A program made the position numbers and the translations under genes. From Afifella aestuarii (GTDB lineage Bacteria; Pseudomonadota; Alphaproteobacteria; Rhizobiales; Afifellaceae): a stretch of DNA of 64,000 nucleotides. Positions 19,832 to 29,562 of the stretch are shown piece after piece. Location: positions 1,102,501 to 1,166,500 of the forward strand of contig NZ_SAUF01000001.1 of NCBI RefSeq assembly GCF_004023665.1, in the 5' to 3' direction. The notes below the pieces were generated by a model, which saw only the letters and a list, made by a program, of their open reading frames with translations, did no database searches and had not been told where the DNA came from. Position 1 is the first letter of the stretch, and each line of letters begins with the position of its first letter.

Positions 19832-21505
19832 TTAGGCAGCCCGTACGCGGCCGATGAAGGCATCGACCTGGCTGCGCAAGTTCTCGGCCTGGCTGTCGAG
19901 GTCGCCGGCAGCCTGCACGATTTCGCTTGAGACGCGTCCGGTCTCGTTGGCCGCCCGCGACACCGAGACGATGCTCGTCGACACTTCCTGGGTCCCTTCG
20001 GCGGCCTGCTGGACGTTCTGGGCGATCTCGCCCGTTGCCGAGCCCTGCTCTTCCACCGAAGAGGCGATCGTCGAAGAAATCTCGTCGATCTGTTTGATCG
20101 TGCCGGTGATCGATTCGATCGCCTTGACGACCTCGTTGGTGGCTTCCTGCACGGCCGTGATCTGCTGCGAGATCTCGCCGGTTGCCTTGGAGGTCTGCTC
20201 GGCGAGCGTCTTCACTTCCATGGCGACGACCGCGAAGCCCTTGCCGGCTTCACCGGCGCGGGCTGCCTCGATCGTCGCGTTCAAAGCCAAGAGGTTCGTC
20301 TGGGCCGCGATGTCGGTGATCAAGTTGACGACCTGGCCGATGCGCTGGGCACTGGAGGCGAGGCCGCGCACCACTTCACCGGTGTTGGTGGCCTGGCTGT
20401 TGGCCTGGCCTGCGATGGTCGCCGACATTGCCACCTGCTGGCCGATCTCGCGGACGGAGGCGGCAAGTTCTTCAGCGGCCGAGGCAACCGTCTGAACATT
20501 CACAGTCGCCTGTTCGGCCGCGGCTGCGACGACCGTCGACTGATGGTTCGTCTCGTCAGCAGATGCGCCCATCGTCGAAGCCGACTGCTTCAGTTGCGTT
20601 GCGGCGGAAACGACCGAGCGCACGACGCTCGAGACTTCGTGTTCGAAATCGTCAGCGAGCGCGTTCATCATCTGGCGCTTGTTCGCCTCGGCACGCTCTT
20701 CAGCCTGCTGCTGCTGTTCGCGCAGCGTCTCCGTCTCCTTGAGCGCGACGAGGAAATGTTCCGTGGCTTCCCAGATTTCGCCGATCTCGTCGCCGGAGCG
20801 CTTCTGCTCGATAGAGACGTTGAGGTCGCCTCCGCCCATACGCTTCAACGTACCGGTGAGGCGGACGAGGGGACGGCTGATCTGGCGGGTGCCGATCCAC
20901 ATCGCGATGCCGACGCCGATGATCAGTCCGACGGCGATGACGGAACAGATCAGGATAAGCATGCTCTCGTTGAGCGACAGCATGTGGGAGCGAAGCGGGT
21001 CGAGGCGCGCAGCGACATTCTCGACACCTGCCGCCAGGCTCGTCTGCAAACCTTTGCGCCCCCCGCGCACTTCGTCGCTGGTGCCGTAGGCGCGCGCCGC
21101 ATCGGGACTGATTTCGACGCCGCGGCGCACCAATTCCGTGCGTTCCGCACGGTAATTCGCAAGGTTCTTTCCGAGCTCATCGACTACGGGCATGTCTTCG
21201 GGAGGGGTGAGATCCACCAGCTGGGCAAAGGCGGCGTCGATTTCATCGAGCGCGGCCATGACTTCTTTGCCGTATTTGGCGGCTTCGGCGGAACCCTCGG
21301 CGAGGTAGACCCCGCTCGATGACTTGCTTGCCTGGATGACCTGGGTGCCGATCTGCTGCATCAAGAGTGCCCGCGAGGATGTTCTGTCGAACTCCTCGGC
21401 GGTGCTGTGCATTGCATTGATCGCATAAATGGCGATGGCGCCGACACCTATGGTTACGATTCCGAGTATGGCCACGATGGCGTTGATCTTGCCGGTAATT
21501 CTCAT
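19832..21505 (-). CDS. Methyl-accepting chemotaxis protein (receptor 3)
   Basis: Chemoreceptor of 557 residues. Helices lie near 8-28 and 187-210; HAMP ([21 protein letters not shown]) and the signalling domain follow, ending RVRAA. The periplasmic domain is the same length as in receptor 2 but differs in sequence ([10 protein letters not shown] in place of MDSRGIYVS). ATG 21505 (MRITGKI) was chosen by alignment with the MKI starts of its neighbours; ATG 21514 is three codons upstream, and the frame remains open far upstream, through the end of receptor gene 4, by chance. The linker and tail resemble receptor 2 closely. Confidence 0.93.
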   Translation of the reverse strand: MRITGKINAIVAILGIVTIGVGAIAIYAINAMHSTAEEFDRTSSRALLMQQIGTQVIQASKSSSGVYLAEGSAEAAKYGKEVMAALDEIDAAFAQLVDLTPPEDMPVVDELGKNLANYRAERTELVRRGVEISPDAARAYGTSDEVRGGRKGLQTSLAAGVENVAARLDPLRSHMLSLNESMLILICSVIAVGLIIGVGIAMWIGTRQISRPLVRLTGTLKRMGGGDLNVSIEQKRSGDEIGEIWEATEHFLVALKETETLREQQQQAEERAEANKRQMMNALADDFEHEVSSVVRSVVSAATQLKQSASTMGASADETNHQSTVVAAAAEQATVNVQTVASAAEELAASVREIGQQVAMSATIAGQANSQATNTGEVVRGLASSAQRIGQVVNLITDIAAQTNLLALNATIEAARAGEAGKGFAVVAMEVKTLAEQTSKATGEISQQITAVQEATNEVVKAIESITGTIKQIDEISSTIASSVEEQGSATGEIAQNVQQAAEGTQEVSTSIVSVSRAANETGRVSSEIVQAAGDLDSQAENLRSQVDAFIGRVRAA

Positions 21506-21578
21506 GGGTCTCATTCCGTTTCCGGCCCTGGGGCCGACGTCAGTTGGGGGGAGGGGGCCCTGCGAGGGCGGCTTTCGA

Positions 21579-23255
21579 TCAGGCGGCTCGCACCCGTTCG
21601 ATGAAAATATCGACTTGCTTGCGCAGGCCTGCCGCTCGGTTGTCGAGGTCGTTTGCGGCGTGCACGATCTCGCTCGAGACGCGTCCGGTGTCGTCGGAAG
21701 CGGCTGTAACGGCCATGATGTTTGAGGAGACTTCCTGCGTGCCCTGAGCGGCCTGCTGAACGTTCTGGGCGATTTCGCCTGTCGCCGAACCTTGTTCTTC
21801 CACCGAGGATGCGATCGTCGACGCGATTTCGTCGATCTGCTGGATCGTGGTGCTGATCGACCCGATCGCGGCGACGACTTCGTTTGTCGCATCCTGCACG
21901 GCCGTGATCTGCTGCGAAATCTCGCCGGTTGCTTTGGACGTCTGCTCGGCGAGCGTCTTCACTTCCATCGCGACGACCGCAAAACCTTTTCCGGCCTCGC
22001 CGGCGCGCGCAGCTTCGATGGTGGCGTTCAAGGCGAGGAGATTCGTCTGCGCGGCGATGTCGGTGATCAGGTTGACGACCTGCCCGATGCGCTGGGCACT
22101 GGATGCGAGACTGCGAACGATCTCTGTGGTGTTAACTGCCTGACCGTTCGCCTGCCCGGCAATTTGCGCCGACAACTCGACTTGCTGACCGATCTCGCGG
22201 ATGGATGCCGCGAGTTCCTCGGCCGCCGAGGCAACCGTCTGGACGTTGTGCGTCGCCTCCTCGGCTGCGGACGCGACAACGGTCGCCTGATGGTTCGTCT
22301 TCTCCGCCGAGGAGCTCATTGTTGACGCCGACTGCTTGAGCTGGGTGACGGCGGACACGACGGATCGCACCACACTCGAAACCTCCAGCTCGAACTCGTC
22401 CGCCAGAGCGTGCATGGCCTTGCGCTTGTCTTCTTCCGCCCTCGCGGCAAGTTCAGCCTGTTCTCTGCGAAGGCGGTCAGTTTCGCGAAGCTCGGCGAGA
22501 AAACGTTCCGTCGTCGCCCAGATCTCGCCGATCTCGTCCTTGGACCGGCGGGTTTCGATCTCCACGTCGAGTTCGCCCGCCGCCATGCGCTTCAGAACAT
22601 CGGTCACACGAATGAGAGGCCGGCTGATCTTGCGGGTGCCTATGAAGATCGCGATCGCCGCGCCAATGAGAAGGCCGGCTGCAGCGACAGCGATGATTGT
22701 CGTCATCATCCGACGATCGGCGGTTGCGATCTCTTGTTTGATTCCTTCCACCTGCGCGCGTCGGGCATCGATGAACCCATCGATGTCGGCCTGTAGGGCG
22801 ATCCGATTGGCCGTATTCACTTCGTTGTTTCCAACGGTTTTGGCCGTCATCGGCGAGATGCGGGTGGCGAGCTGCACAAGGCTCATGCGGAAGTCTTCGA
22901 AAACCTCGAACTCTTCCTTGAGGTTGTCGAGTTGTTCGAGGCTTTCTGGGTCGAGGAGCAGCGGGCGCGTCTCGGCGAGGAGGAGGTCGAGATCGTTGAG
23001 GCTCTGCGTGATCGCCTGACCGAAGGTTTCCACCGCGGCGTCGTTATCTGCAGAGTAGATTCCGCGCGAATCCATGACGACCGCAGTGATCAGCCGGTTC
23101 ATCCTCTGGCCGTTGATCGCGGCTTCCGCGAGGCGCTCCAGGTCGGCCGTTCGCTCCGCGCTCTGTTTCAGCGCGTAAGTCGCCATGGCTGCCACGAGGA
23201 TGGTGGCGAGGCCGAGCACCACCACGATCGCATAGATCTTCCCGCTGATCTTCAT
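21579..23255 (-). CDS. Methyl-accepting chemotaxis protein (receptor 4)
   Basis: Chemoreceptor of 558 residues with helices near 8-28 and 190-212, a periplasmic helical domain with [13 protein letters not shown] ([21 protein letters not shown]) and signalling domain ending RVRAA. ATG 23255 has AAAGGAA about 6 bases upstream; the frame extends nine codons further, but without support. The linker after HAMP and the last 60 residues match receptor 1 better than receptors 2 and 3. Unlike the other three, its signalling domain has [15 protein letters not shown] where they have [15 protein letters not shown]. It is the promoter-proximal member of the receptor array. Confidence 0.94.
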   Translation of the reverse strand: MKISGKIYAIVVVLGLATILVAAMATYALKQSAERTADLERLAEAAINGQRMNRLITAVVMDSRGIYSADNDAAVETFGQAITQSLNDLDLLLAETRPLLLDPESLEQLDNLKEEFEVFEDFRMSLVQLATRISPMTAKTVGNNEVNTANRIALQADIDGFIDARRAQVEGIKQEIATADRRMMTTIIAVAAAGLLIGAAIAIFIGTRKISRPLIRVTDVLKRMAAGELDVEIETRRSKDEIGEIWATTERFLAELRETDRLRREQAELAARAEEDKRKAMHALADEFELEVSSVVRSVVSAVTQLKQSASTMSSSAEKTNHQATVVASAAEEATHNVQTVASAAEELAASIREIGQQVELSAQIAGQANGQAVNTTEIVRSLASSAQRIGQVVNLITDIAAQTNLLALNATIEAARAGEAGKGFAVVAMEVKTLAEQTSKATGEISQQITAVQDATNEVVAAIGSISTTIQQIDEIASTIASSVEEQGSATGEIAQNVQQAAQGTQEVSSNIMAVTAASDDTGRVSSEIVHAANDLDNRAAGLRKQVDIFIERVRAA

Positions 23256-23297
23256 TGTATTTCCTTTGTAGCCTCCAGACATAAATTCCGTGAGACC

Positions 23298-23753
23298 CTA
23301 GGATTGACCCATGCTTCGTCTGTCGACGTAATTGATTTCCTCTACGAGGACGTCTTGAATGAAGTCGGGACCCAGTCTCTTGTTGGTATTATCTTTAATG
23401 TTTTTGAGCAGGCGATCGAGGTTGTACTTCGCCAGGCGCCCGAACTCGACTTTGCCGTTGTTGTAGAATTCACGAAATGCTTCGTCGGTGACGAAGGGGG
23501 CGGGGTCCATAGAGAGCTTGCTCATCGCGCCGGCATCCGCGGTGAAGACGAGGCGGGCGAGGATGTAGCCCTTTAAAGCGCCGTCTTGAATGACGGGCAC
23601 GGTCATCGGTTCGAGCTTGCGATGCTCCAGTCCGACGAGGGCCGGGCCCTGATCGGGAGCGGGCTTCACATCCGCCTTCCATTGCGCCGCAAAGAAGCTT
23701 GCGAGCAGCGCGACGAGGCACGCCCACATGCCGATGCCGAGGGTCTTGACCAT
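23298..23753 (-). CDS. Small membrane-anchored protein in the flagellar operon, possibly FliL-like
   Basis: Protein of 151 residues: an N-terminal hydrophobic segment (about 5-25), then a soluble region that is probably periplasmic. I do not recognise it firmly. The C-terminal part (LDRLLKNIKDNTNKRL through VEEINYVD) has a charged amphipathic helix followed by a beta-like segment, loosely like the end of FliL-family proteins; a genuine FliL is encoded at 46611. It overlaps the upstream flgN-like stop by one base and has 42 bases before receptor gene 4, so it belongs to the flagellar transcript. A motor or stator accessory role is plausible but unproven. Confidence 0.7.
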   Translation of the reverse strand: MVKTLGIGMWACLVALLASFFAAQWKADVKPAPDQGPALVGLEHRKLEPMTVPVIQDGALKGYILARLVFTADAGAMSKLSMDPAPFVTDEAFREFYNNGKVEFGRLAKYNLDRLLKNIKDNTNKRLGPDFIQDVLVEEINYVDRRSMGQS

Positions 23754-24130
23754 CAGACGCGCGCTCCGAGCGGTGCTGAATACGTGCCGTCCGACTCAGC
23801 ATCCGACATCGCCTTCGCGATCAGCCCGGCCACCGTCTGTACGGCGCTGATATGGGTCTTGAGCATGGACTGATTGCGCTGAAGCTTCTCGCGCAGGCGG
23901 ATGATGCCGATGCGGGCGTCAGTGCTGATGTTCTCGGAAGGAACTGCGCGTGCCATGCGCGACAGCTCCAGAAGTGCGCGGCTCTTGCGGTGATTGAATT
24001 CCTGAAGGTCGATCGGCTGATTTCGGCTCAGTGCCTCGGTTTCCTGGTCAACAAGCTCCTCGAGACGTCCGATGCAGGTCGTCAGGGCGCGGCTTGCGGC
24101 CGGGTTGACCGAACGTGACATCGCATTCAT
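23753..24130 (-). CDS. FlgN-like flagellar export chaperone
   Basis: Cytoplasmic, mostly helical protein of 125 residues. Helix-rich segments near 15-35, 40-65 and 70-115 and the small size fit the FlgN family, which keeps hook-junction proteins FlgK and FlgL export-competent. Sequence similarity in this family is low, so the call rests on size, helical pattern and position beside flgJ and fliJ. ATG 24130 is preceded by GAGAGGAACC. The stop overlaps the next gene by one base. Confidence 0.65.
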   Translation of the reverse strand: MNAMSRSVNPAASRALTTCIGRLEELVDQETEALSRNQPIDLQEFNHRKSRALLELSRMARAVPSENISTDARIGIIRLREKLQRNQSMLKTHISAVQTVAGLIAKAMSDAESDGTYSAPLGARV

Positions 24131-24143
24131 GGCTGGTTCCTCT

Positions 24144-24710
24144 CTAGATCAGGCCATTCGCGTTTTCGGGTAAGTCGGGGGTCGTCTCGGCGGTGCGCAT
24201 GGTTTCGGCGATGCCGATCCCGCCGGCCTGGGCCATCTGCGTGGCGATCTGCTGGGCAAGCATCGAGCGCCACATCTCACCAGCCTGGCCGCCACCGAAC
24301 ATCGAATCCGAGCTCGCCGGGAGCATCGTTTGAACGAAGGTCGACAGGAACATCGCCTCAAAGCCGGTCATGGGGTCGTTGCCGGCCTTGGGCGACGACA
24401 GGCTGGAATGGGCGAGGGATGTGCTCGTCTTCAATCGCGACAAGACTTGCGCGGAATCGAAGGGCATCTGGATGACCGGGGAAATCGGCCGTTCAGCGGC
24501 CTTCGTGGTTTCCTCCGGCCCCGTCGCGCCAGGCTTCGTGACCTGGCCGAAAACGTCTTCGAAGGCGTCGTTGGCCGCGGTGTAGGCGGCCGGCGTCGTG
24601 CCGGAGGAGGGAGAAAGGCGCGTCAGCCGTGCCGCGGCCTCTTGATAGCGGGTCGGGCTTGCGGCGCGGGCAACGTCCAGAACGATGTCGGACGGTGGGC
24701 TGATCGACAT
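24144..24710 (-). CDS. flgJ: Rod-binding protein, FlgJ N-terminal type (CheL-like)
   Basis: Protein of 188 residues. The last 90 match the rod-binding domain of FlgJ: FEAMFLSTFVQTML, then GGQAGEMWRSMLAQQIA and IAETM. The muramidase domain of enterobacterial FlgJ is absent, as usual in alphaproteobacteria, where such proteins are called FlgJ or CheL. The first 90 residues are low-complexity and probably disordered. It caps and aids assembly of the periplasmic rod and likely partners with the separate lytic transglycosylase encoded at 59393. Confidence 0.85.
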   Translation of the reverse strand: MSISPPSDIVLDVARAASPTRYQEAAARLTRLSPSSGTTPAAYTAANDAFEDVFGQVTKPGATGPEETTKAAERPISPVIQMPFDSAQVLSRLKTSTSLAHSSLSSPKAGNDPMTGFEAMFLSTFVQTMLPASSDSMFGGGQAGEMWRSMLAQQIATQMAQAGGIGIAETMRTAETTPDLPENANGLI

Positions 24711-24759
24711 AAGTCACCTGCGACAGATTAAGTCTTCGCAGGCTTATTGCGGTTTTCCC

Positions 24760-25158
24760 TTACGTGGGGCTTGCATCCGTCGGACGTGCGAAAGCCTCTA
24801 AAAGCAGCTGAAAACTGCGTCGTTCTTCCGCCTTGCGGGCCTCGCGCTCAAGCTTGCCGGAGAGCCTTTCGGTGGTCTTCAGGCGCCGCGCCTGAGCGAG
24901 CACCTGAGCGGTCTGCTCGGCCTGACGACGGGCGAGCTGATCGGCCTCGCTGCTGAGGCGTGACAGACGTTTGACCTTGGCGTCGACGAACAGTCCGTGG
25001 AAGGTGTCGTCGTCGTTCAAGGCTTCGATCAGCGCCTTGCGTTCCTGATCGAGTGCGCTGCCTTGCCGGGAGATATCGGCGAGCTCCCATTCTGCCGCTT
25101 CGTGCATTTTCTTTTGCACTTGCAGAATGCGCTCGATCTTCTTGCTACGGTCTTTCAC
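24760..25158 (-). CDS. fliJ: Flagellar export component FliJ
   Basis: A 132-residue, highly charged protein predicted to be almost entirely coiled coil, as in FliJ, the stalk-like subunit that links the FliI ATPase ring to FlhA. GTG 25158 is chosen because GGAGGT (complement of 25166-25171) lies 7 bases upstream, inside the last codons of fliR; the frame continues upstream only as an antisense-free overlap with fliR. Position between fliR and flgJ supports the call. Sequence identity to characterised FliJ is weak. Confidence 0.75.
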   Translation of the reverse strand: MKDRSKKIERILQVQKKMHEAAEWELADISRQGSALDQERKALIEALNDDDTFHGLFVDAKVKRLSRLSSEADQLARRQAEQTAQVLAQARRLKTTERLSGKLEREARKAEERRSFQLLLEAFARPTDASPT

Positions 25159-25162
25159 TGGA

Positions 25163-25918
25163 TTAACCTCCCACCAGCCAGATGCCGAAGGCATTGATGA
25201 AATTCGCCAGAAATTCGTGCGCAACCGTCATCAGGAGGATGAGGCCGCCTGCCGTTACGAACGGCATGGAAATGAAATACACCGGGATCTGCGGGCTCAG
25301 CTTGTTGGTGATGCCGATCGCGAGATTGATGACGATTGAGTAGACGAGAAACGGGCTGCCGATGCGCAAGACGAGGAAGAACACCGCCGAAAGCTGATCG
25401 GTCAGGTTGATGAGTGCGCCTTGCGCGTCGAAGCCCTGCGCCGCCGGCAAGGTCTGGTACGAATCGATCAGCCCCGACAGCAACAGCCAGTGCTGGTCGG
25501 TGATGAACATGATGGTGATCGCCGTCAGCGAAAAGAGCGATGCGACGGTCGGCAGCTGGGTATCTTCTTCTACCGCAATCCCCGGCATGGCCGAGAGGCC
25601 GATCGACTGGCTGACCGCCACGGCGATCGTCTGCAGCCCTAGGAAGAAGACGCGGCCGACGAGCCCGATAAGGACACCGATCAGAAGCTCCGAGACGATC
25701 GCCTGCAGCATGGCCGAGGGCGCGCCGTCGCCCACCAACGGACGGGTATATCCGATCAGCATCGGCGACAGTGTCAGCGTGATCGCCACTGCGATAAACA
25801 GGCGAAACTGCACCGGTATGCGCGAACTCGAAAAGCCCGGCATCAGCATCAGACAGCCGCCAATTCGGCAGAAAATGAGGAAGACGGCGAGGACCGTCTC
25901 CGAAGCGAGCTCGCTCAC
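25163..25918 (-). CDS. fliR: Flagellar export gate protein FliR
   Basis: Integral membrane protein of 251 residues with about six hydrophobic stretches. Typical family segments are [22 protein letters not shown] near the N-terminus and [22 protein letters not shown] in the middle. It forms the export pore with FliP and FliQ. The start overlaps the flhA stop by 4 bases (ATGA), and fliJ begins within 5 bases of its stop. Confidence 0.95.
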   Translation of the reverse strand: MSELASETVLAVFLIFCRIGGCLMLMPGFSSSRIPVQFRLFIAVAITLTLSPMLIGYTRPLVGDGAPSAMLQAIVSELLIGVLIGLVGRVFFLGLQTIAVAVSQSIGLSAMPGIAVEEDTQLPTVASLFSLTAITIMFITDQHWLLLSGLIDSYQTLPAAQGFDAQGALINLTDQLSAVFFLVLRIGSPFLVYSIVINLAIGITNKLSPQIPVYFISMPFVTAGGLILLMTVAHEFLANFINAFGIWLVGG

Positions 25919-28005
25919 GAAATCGATCCGAGCGACTTGATCTCGATGCCACGGGCGATCTCCAGATGAGAGAGAACCGCAAGTGAAGGAAACATGCGTT
26001 CGATAATCATGCGCACGTAGATCCGTGCTTCCGGCGCCGTCACCAGCACGATGCTCTCGTTTTCCGCAAGGCGCGCACGCAGAACCTCGGATGCCTCTGT
26101 GGCGAACTCCTCTACCAGGCGCGGATCAATGTCGAACTCGATGACCTCGCCCTTGGCATCGCGCTTCAGGCTCTGGTGGAAGGCGAGGTCCCACCGATTG
26201 CCGAGACGCAGCACGTTCAGCACGCCGCCCTGGGCAAGGTCGCCGCAGATCTGCTGCGCCATGCGCATGCGCACATGCTCGGCGATCTGTTCGGAGCGGC
26301 GCGCATGCGGCACGATCTCCGCCAACGCTTCCAGAATGAGATGCAGGTTGCGGATGGAGACGCGCTCGGTAAGCAGGAGCTTCAAGACTGCCTGAAGTCC
26401 GGAATAGGTGATGTGGCTCGGGCAGATGTCGTCGACCAGGCGCTTGTACTCCGGCTCCAGCCGGTCGAGCAGCATGCGCACGTCCTTGTAGGACAGGAGC
26501 TGCGCCAGGTTGTTGCGGATGACTTCGCTCACATGAGTGAGCACGACGGAGAGATTGTCGATCGGCGTATAGCCTTCGCGGCGAACCTCCGTGGCGAAGG
26601 CGTCGGAGATCCACATCGCCTTCATGCCGAAAGCGGGTTCGCGAACCGCGTCGCCAGGCACGTCCGGTATCGCATTGTCGCCGGTGACGACGAGCAGCTC
26701 GCCGATGCGCATCTCGCAGGTTGCAAAGACCGTGCCGTGGATGCGGATCTCGTAACTCTTAGACGGGACGTTGAGGCTTTCCGTCAGTTTGATTTCGGGC
26801 ACCACGAAACCGTATTGCTGCGCGAACTTGCGCCGCATGCGGCTGACGCGATGAGCGATCTCCGGCATGTTGGAGAGGATCTGTGTTGCGAGCTGCTTGC
26901 CGATGCACAGCTCGATCTCACAGGTGCGCAGCGATTCCTTTACGGAATTGCGCGCTTCCACTTCGGCCGCTTCCTTCTTCTTTTTTTCCTTCGTCTCCGC
27001 TTCCTGGCGCTTTGCCTCCTGCTGACGGGGAATGGTGTAGGCAACGAAAGCAAGGAACCCGCCAAGCGCCCCAAAAGGCAGGAGCGGCAGGCCTGGCATC
27101 AAGGCGAAGACGAACATGAGAGCCGAGGCGACGCCGAGCGCTTTCGGATAGGCTCCGAGCTGGCCGAACACGGCCTTTTCTGCCGAACCGCGCGTGCCGC
27201 CCTTGGAAACGAGTAGGCCTGCGGCGAGGGAGACGACAAGAGCCGGGATCTGAGCCACCAGACCGTCGCCGACCGACAGGCGCGTGAAGACATCAGCCGC
27301 TTCGTCGAGCGGCATGCCGTAACGGGTCGTGGCGATGATGATACCGCCGAAGATGTTGACGGCGATGGTGATGAGGCTGGCGATCGCCTCACCGCGAACG
27401 AACTTTGATGCGCCGTCCATGGAGCCGAAGAAGGAGCTTTCCTCCTCCAGTTCGCGGCGGCGCAGCTGAGCTTCTTTGTCGTCGATGAGGCCAGCATTGA
27501 GATCGGCGTCGATCGCCATCTGCTTGCCGGGAATGGCATCGAGGGTAAACCGCGCGCCGACTTCGGCGATACGCGTCGCACCCTTGGTGATGACGAGGAA
27601 GTTCACCGTGACGAGAATGAGGAAGACGACGATGCCGATGACAAAGTCGCCGCCCATGACGAACATGGAAAAGCCGTTGATGATGTTGCCCGCGGCCGTC
27701 ACGCCTTCATTTCCGTGGGCGAGGATGAGCCGTGTCGTCGCCACGCCGAGCGCGAGGCGCAGCACGGTCGCGATCAAAAGCACCGTCGGGAAAGAGGAGA
27801 ATTCGAGAGGCTTCTCAATCCACAGCGCCACCATCAGGATCAGCACCGAGAAGGCGATCGACAAAGCCAGACCGAAATCGATCAGGAAGGTGGGGATCGG
27901 CAGGAACAGGATGACCAGCATGCCGATGATCAAGGTTGCGAAGCCGATATCCCGCTTCGACTTCTTTTCGAGCGCGTCGCCCGCAGTGAGCAGCATCTCC
28001 GACAT
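25915..28005 (-). CDS. flhA: Flagellar export gate protein FlhA
   Basis: Protein of 696 residues: eight membrane helices in the first half (about 20-325) and a large cytoplasmic domain that receives export substrates and chaperones. The FHIPEP-family conserved loop is clear ([24 protein letters not shown] near residues 145-170). ATG 28005 has GGGGAAG 8-9 bases upstream; TTG 28011 is two codons earlier and less likely. It is co-oriented with fliQ upstream and overlaps fliR downstream. Confidence 0.97.
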   Translation of the reverse strand: MSEMLLTAGDALEKKSKRDIGFATLIIGMLVILFLPIPTFLIDFGLALSIAFSVLILMVALWIEKPLEFSSFPTVLLIATVLRLALGVATTRLILAHGNEGVTAAGNIINGFSMFVMGGDFVIGIVVFLILVTVNFLVITKGATRIAEVGARFTLDAIPGKQMAIDADLNAGLIDDKEAQLRRRELEEESSFFGSMDGASKFVRGEAIASLITIAVNIFGGIIIATTRYGMPLDEAADVFTRLSVGDGLVAQIPALVVSLAAGLLVSKGGTRGSAEKAVFGQLGAYPKALGVASALMFVFALMPGLPLLPFGALGGFLAFVAYTIPRQQEAKRQEAETKEKKKKEAAEVEARNSVKESLRTCEIELCIGKQLATQILSNMPEIAHRVSRMRRKFAQQYGFVVPEIKLTESLNVPSKSYEIRIHGTVFATCEMRIGELLVVTGDNAIPDVPGDAVREPAFGMKAMWISDAFATEVRREGYTPIDNLSVVLTHVSEVIRNNLAQLLSYKDVRMLLDRLEPEYKRLVDDICPSHITYSGLQAVLKLLLTERVSIRNLHLILEALAEIVPHARRSEQIAEHVRMRMAQQICGDLAQGGVLNVLRLGNRWDLAFHQSLKRDAKGEVIEFDIDPRLVEEFATEASEVLRARLAENESIVLVTAPEARIYVRMIIERMFPSLAVLSHLEIARGIEIKSLGSIS

Positions 28006-28047
28006 GATCAATTCTTCCCCGGATATGGTCCGTCGTGAGAACGCGCG

Positions 28048-28314
28048 CTAAAAGCCGGTGGCAATGCGCCCGTAAACTTCGTTGGTGAAGGCGAAAATCT
28101 GAGCGCCGATGAAGGGCGCGCTGATCGCGGTCATGAGCAGGATGACAATGATCTTCGGAATGAAGGTCAGGGTGACTTCCTGAATCTGTGTGAGCGCCTG
28201 GAAAAGCGCGATGCCAATGCCAACGAGCATGGCCGCACCGACCGCCGGCCCTGCGGCGATGATGATCGTCCAGATCGCCTGGCGGACGACCTCAAAGGCG
28301 TCGGCTTCGTTCAT
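28048..28314 (-). CDS. fliQ: Flagellar export gate protein FliQ
   Basis: Protein of 88 residues with two membrane helices (about 15-40 and 52-75), the standard size and layout of FliQ. The segment ALTQIQEVTLTFIPKI is characteristic. ATG 28314 lies one base from the flgD stop. It forms the export pore with FliP and FliR. Confidence 0.95.
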   Translation of the reverse strand: MNEADAFEVVRQAIWTIIIAAGPAVGAAMLVGIGIALFQALTQIQEVTLTFIPKIIVILLMTAISAPFIGAQIFAFTNEVYGRIATGF

Positions 28315-28315
28315 C

Positions 28316-28717
28316 TCAGGCGACTGTCACGCCGGCGCCGATCAGCATCTGCGTGCCGTCATCCAGGTTGGCGATGAGGCCATTGGAGGTGATGCGCACG
28401 GAGGCGACGGTGCCTGTGGTGCTGCCGTCAGGCGAGGTCACGGTGTGTCCGATGAGTTCGTTGGCCTGGCCGATGGCCGAAGAGGTCAAGATCTCGTCGA
28501 GCTTGTTGTTGGTCTGAATCGTCTGCTCGACCTGCGAGAAGCTTGCGAGCTGCGCCATGTACTGGGTGGTTTCCATGGGCGAGGTCGGGTCCTGGTTCTT
28601 CAGCTGGGTGACCAGGAGCTTCAGGAAGGTGTCGTAGTCGACCGTGGAGCCGGGGTTGTTCGTATTGCTGTTTGCGGCCGCAGTCGTGCCTGCGCCCACG
28701 CCAGAGGTGGAAGTCAT
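28316..28717 (-). CDS. flgD: Flagellar hook assembly (capping) protein FlgD, short form
   Basis: Protein of 133 residues. The conserved FlgD N-terminal segment is present (FLKLLVTQLKNQDPTSPME, QLASFSQVEQ). Enterobacterial FlgD is about 230 residues; the short form with a reduced C-terminal part is usual in rhizobia. It caps the growing hook. ATG 28717 has GGAG about 7 bases upstream; the open frame continues upstream to 28900, overlapping flbT, with Ser/Arg-rich codons that look non-coding. Confidence 0.92.
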   Translation of the reverse strand: MTSTSGVGAGTTAAANSNTNNPGSTVDYDTFLKLLVTQLKNQDPTSPMETTQYMAQLASFSQVEQTIQTNNKLDEILTSSAIGQANELIGHTVTSPDGSTTGTVASVRITSNGLIANLDDGTQMLIGAGVTVA

Positions 28718-28784
28718 GTCAGATCTCCAGATGTTCGCTGGGCCCCGCTGAAAGGCGGGACTGCTCTCGCTCGTGCGGGCCGTC

Positions 28785-29195
28785 TCAGGCGGCGCGGGCT
28801 GACTGCTCGGAGCTCTCCAGGATGCGGCTTTCCACTTCGAAAAGGTTGCGCAGTGTGCGCAGTGCCTCGAAGCAGCGACCGCCTTTGACGAGCCCTGCAA
28901 CCCCTTCCAGATCCTTCAAGATTGCATCGTTCTTGAAGGTCGTCTTCAAGCGCGTATGCATGTCACCGAAGAGGCGGCGGGCTGCCGCTGCTCCGTCAGG
29001 ATCGATCAGCATCGTCTGGATCACAAAATAGAGCTGCCGCAGCGGCGTCGTCGTCTCGTGAGCCTGAAGAATGTGGTTATCGAGCAGGAAGGTCGCGTCA
29101 TTGAGGAGCGTAAACGTGACCTTGCGGTCGACGCGGATCACAGCTCCATTCAAGAACAATCTCTGCCCGGGTCGGAGCGAGATCCGCATGGTCAT
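28785..29195 (-). CDS. flbT: Flagellin synthesis regulator FlbT
   Basis: FlbT (136 residues) is a small RNA-binding regulator; in Caulobacter it acts on the flagellin mRNA leader to couple flagellin translation to assembly, while in Brucella a positive role has been reported. Typical features are the start MRISLRPGQRLFLNGAVIRVDRK and the QLYFVIQTMLID helix. ATG 29195 overlaps the flaF stop by ATGA; ATG 29189 is two codons downstream. The flaF-flbT pairing is diagnostic for alphaproteobacterial flagellar loci. Confidence 0.93.
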   Translation of the reverse strand: MTMRISLRPGQRLFLNGAVIRVDRKVTFTLLNDATFLLDNHILQAHETTTPLRQLYFVIQTMLIDPDGAAAARRLFGDMHTRLKTTFKNDAILKDLEGVAGLVKGGRCFEALRTLRNLFEVESRILESSEQSARAA

Positions 29196-29539
29196 TTGAG
29201 ACCGTCCCGGATCGTCTGGTTGACCTCGATGAGGGCGGCGAAGTTGCGCGAAGGGTCGACGAGGACGTTTTCCGCCTCGCGGATGACCCAAAGTCCCACG
29301 GAGATGAGATCCCGGCGAAGCTCCTGGCCGAGGCCGTTTTGAGGGCTGGCGAGATCGCGGATCATGAAGTTCCAGAGCTTGTTGACATAGCCAAGAGCCT
29401 CGGCGGCTTCGGGGCTGCCCGCGCCGCGTATCTCCGCAACGTGCAGAAGCTCCAGCGCGTGATCGAGCGCCATCTGCTCGCGAGCGCGTGATTCCCCGCC
29501 GGAATCGTCGAGGATCTCCGCGTAAGAGAATTTGTACAT
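29192..29539 (-). CDS. flaF: Flagellin regulator/chaperone FlaF
   Basis: FlaF (115 residues) is a helical cytoplasmic protein that promotes flagellin synthesis or secretion and works with FlbT. The MYKFSYAEI start and the central LWNFMIRDLASPQNGL segment match the family. ATG 29539 follows GGAGGT with a 4-base spacer; a GTG four codons earlier is less likely. It overlaps flbT by 4 bases. Confidence 0.92.
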   Translation of the reverse strand: MYKFSYAEILDDSGGESRAREQMALDHALELLHVAEIRGAGSPEAAEALGYVNKLWNFMIRDLASPQNGLGQELRRDLISVGLWVIREAENVLVDPSRNFAALIEVNQTIRDGLK

Positions 29540-29562
29540 TTGAACCTCCACCCACGCCTGAA

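Noticed and set aside
19832-21892. Receptor 3 read as a 686-residue protein from the far-upstream start
   Set aside because: The first 128 residues come from out-of-frame reading of the end of receptor gene 4; the MRITGKI start matches the family.
25155-25982. 275-codon frame over fliR on the same strand
   Set aside because: Arg/Pro-rich shadow of fliR in another frame; the fliR frame has the family motifs and membrane pattern.
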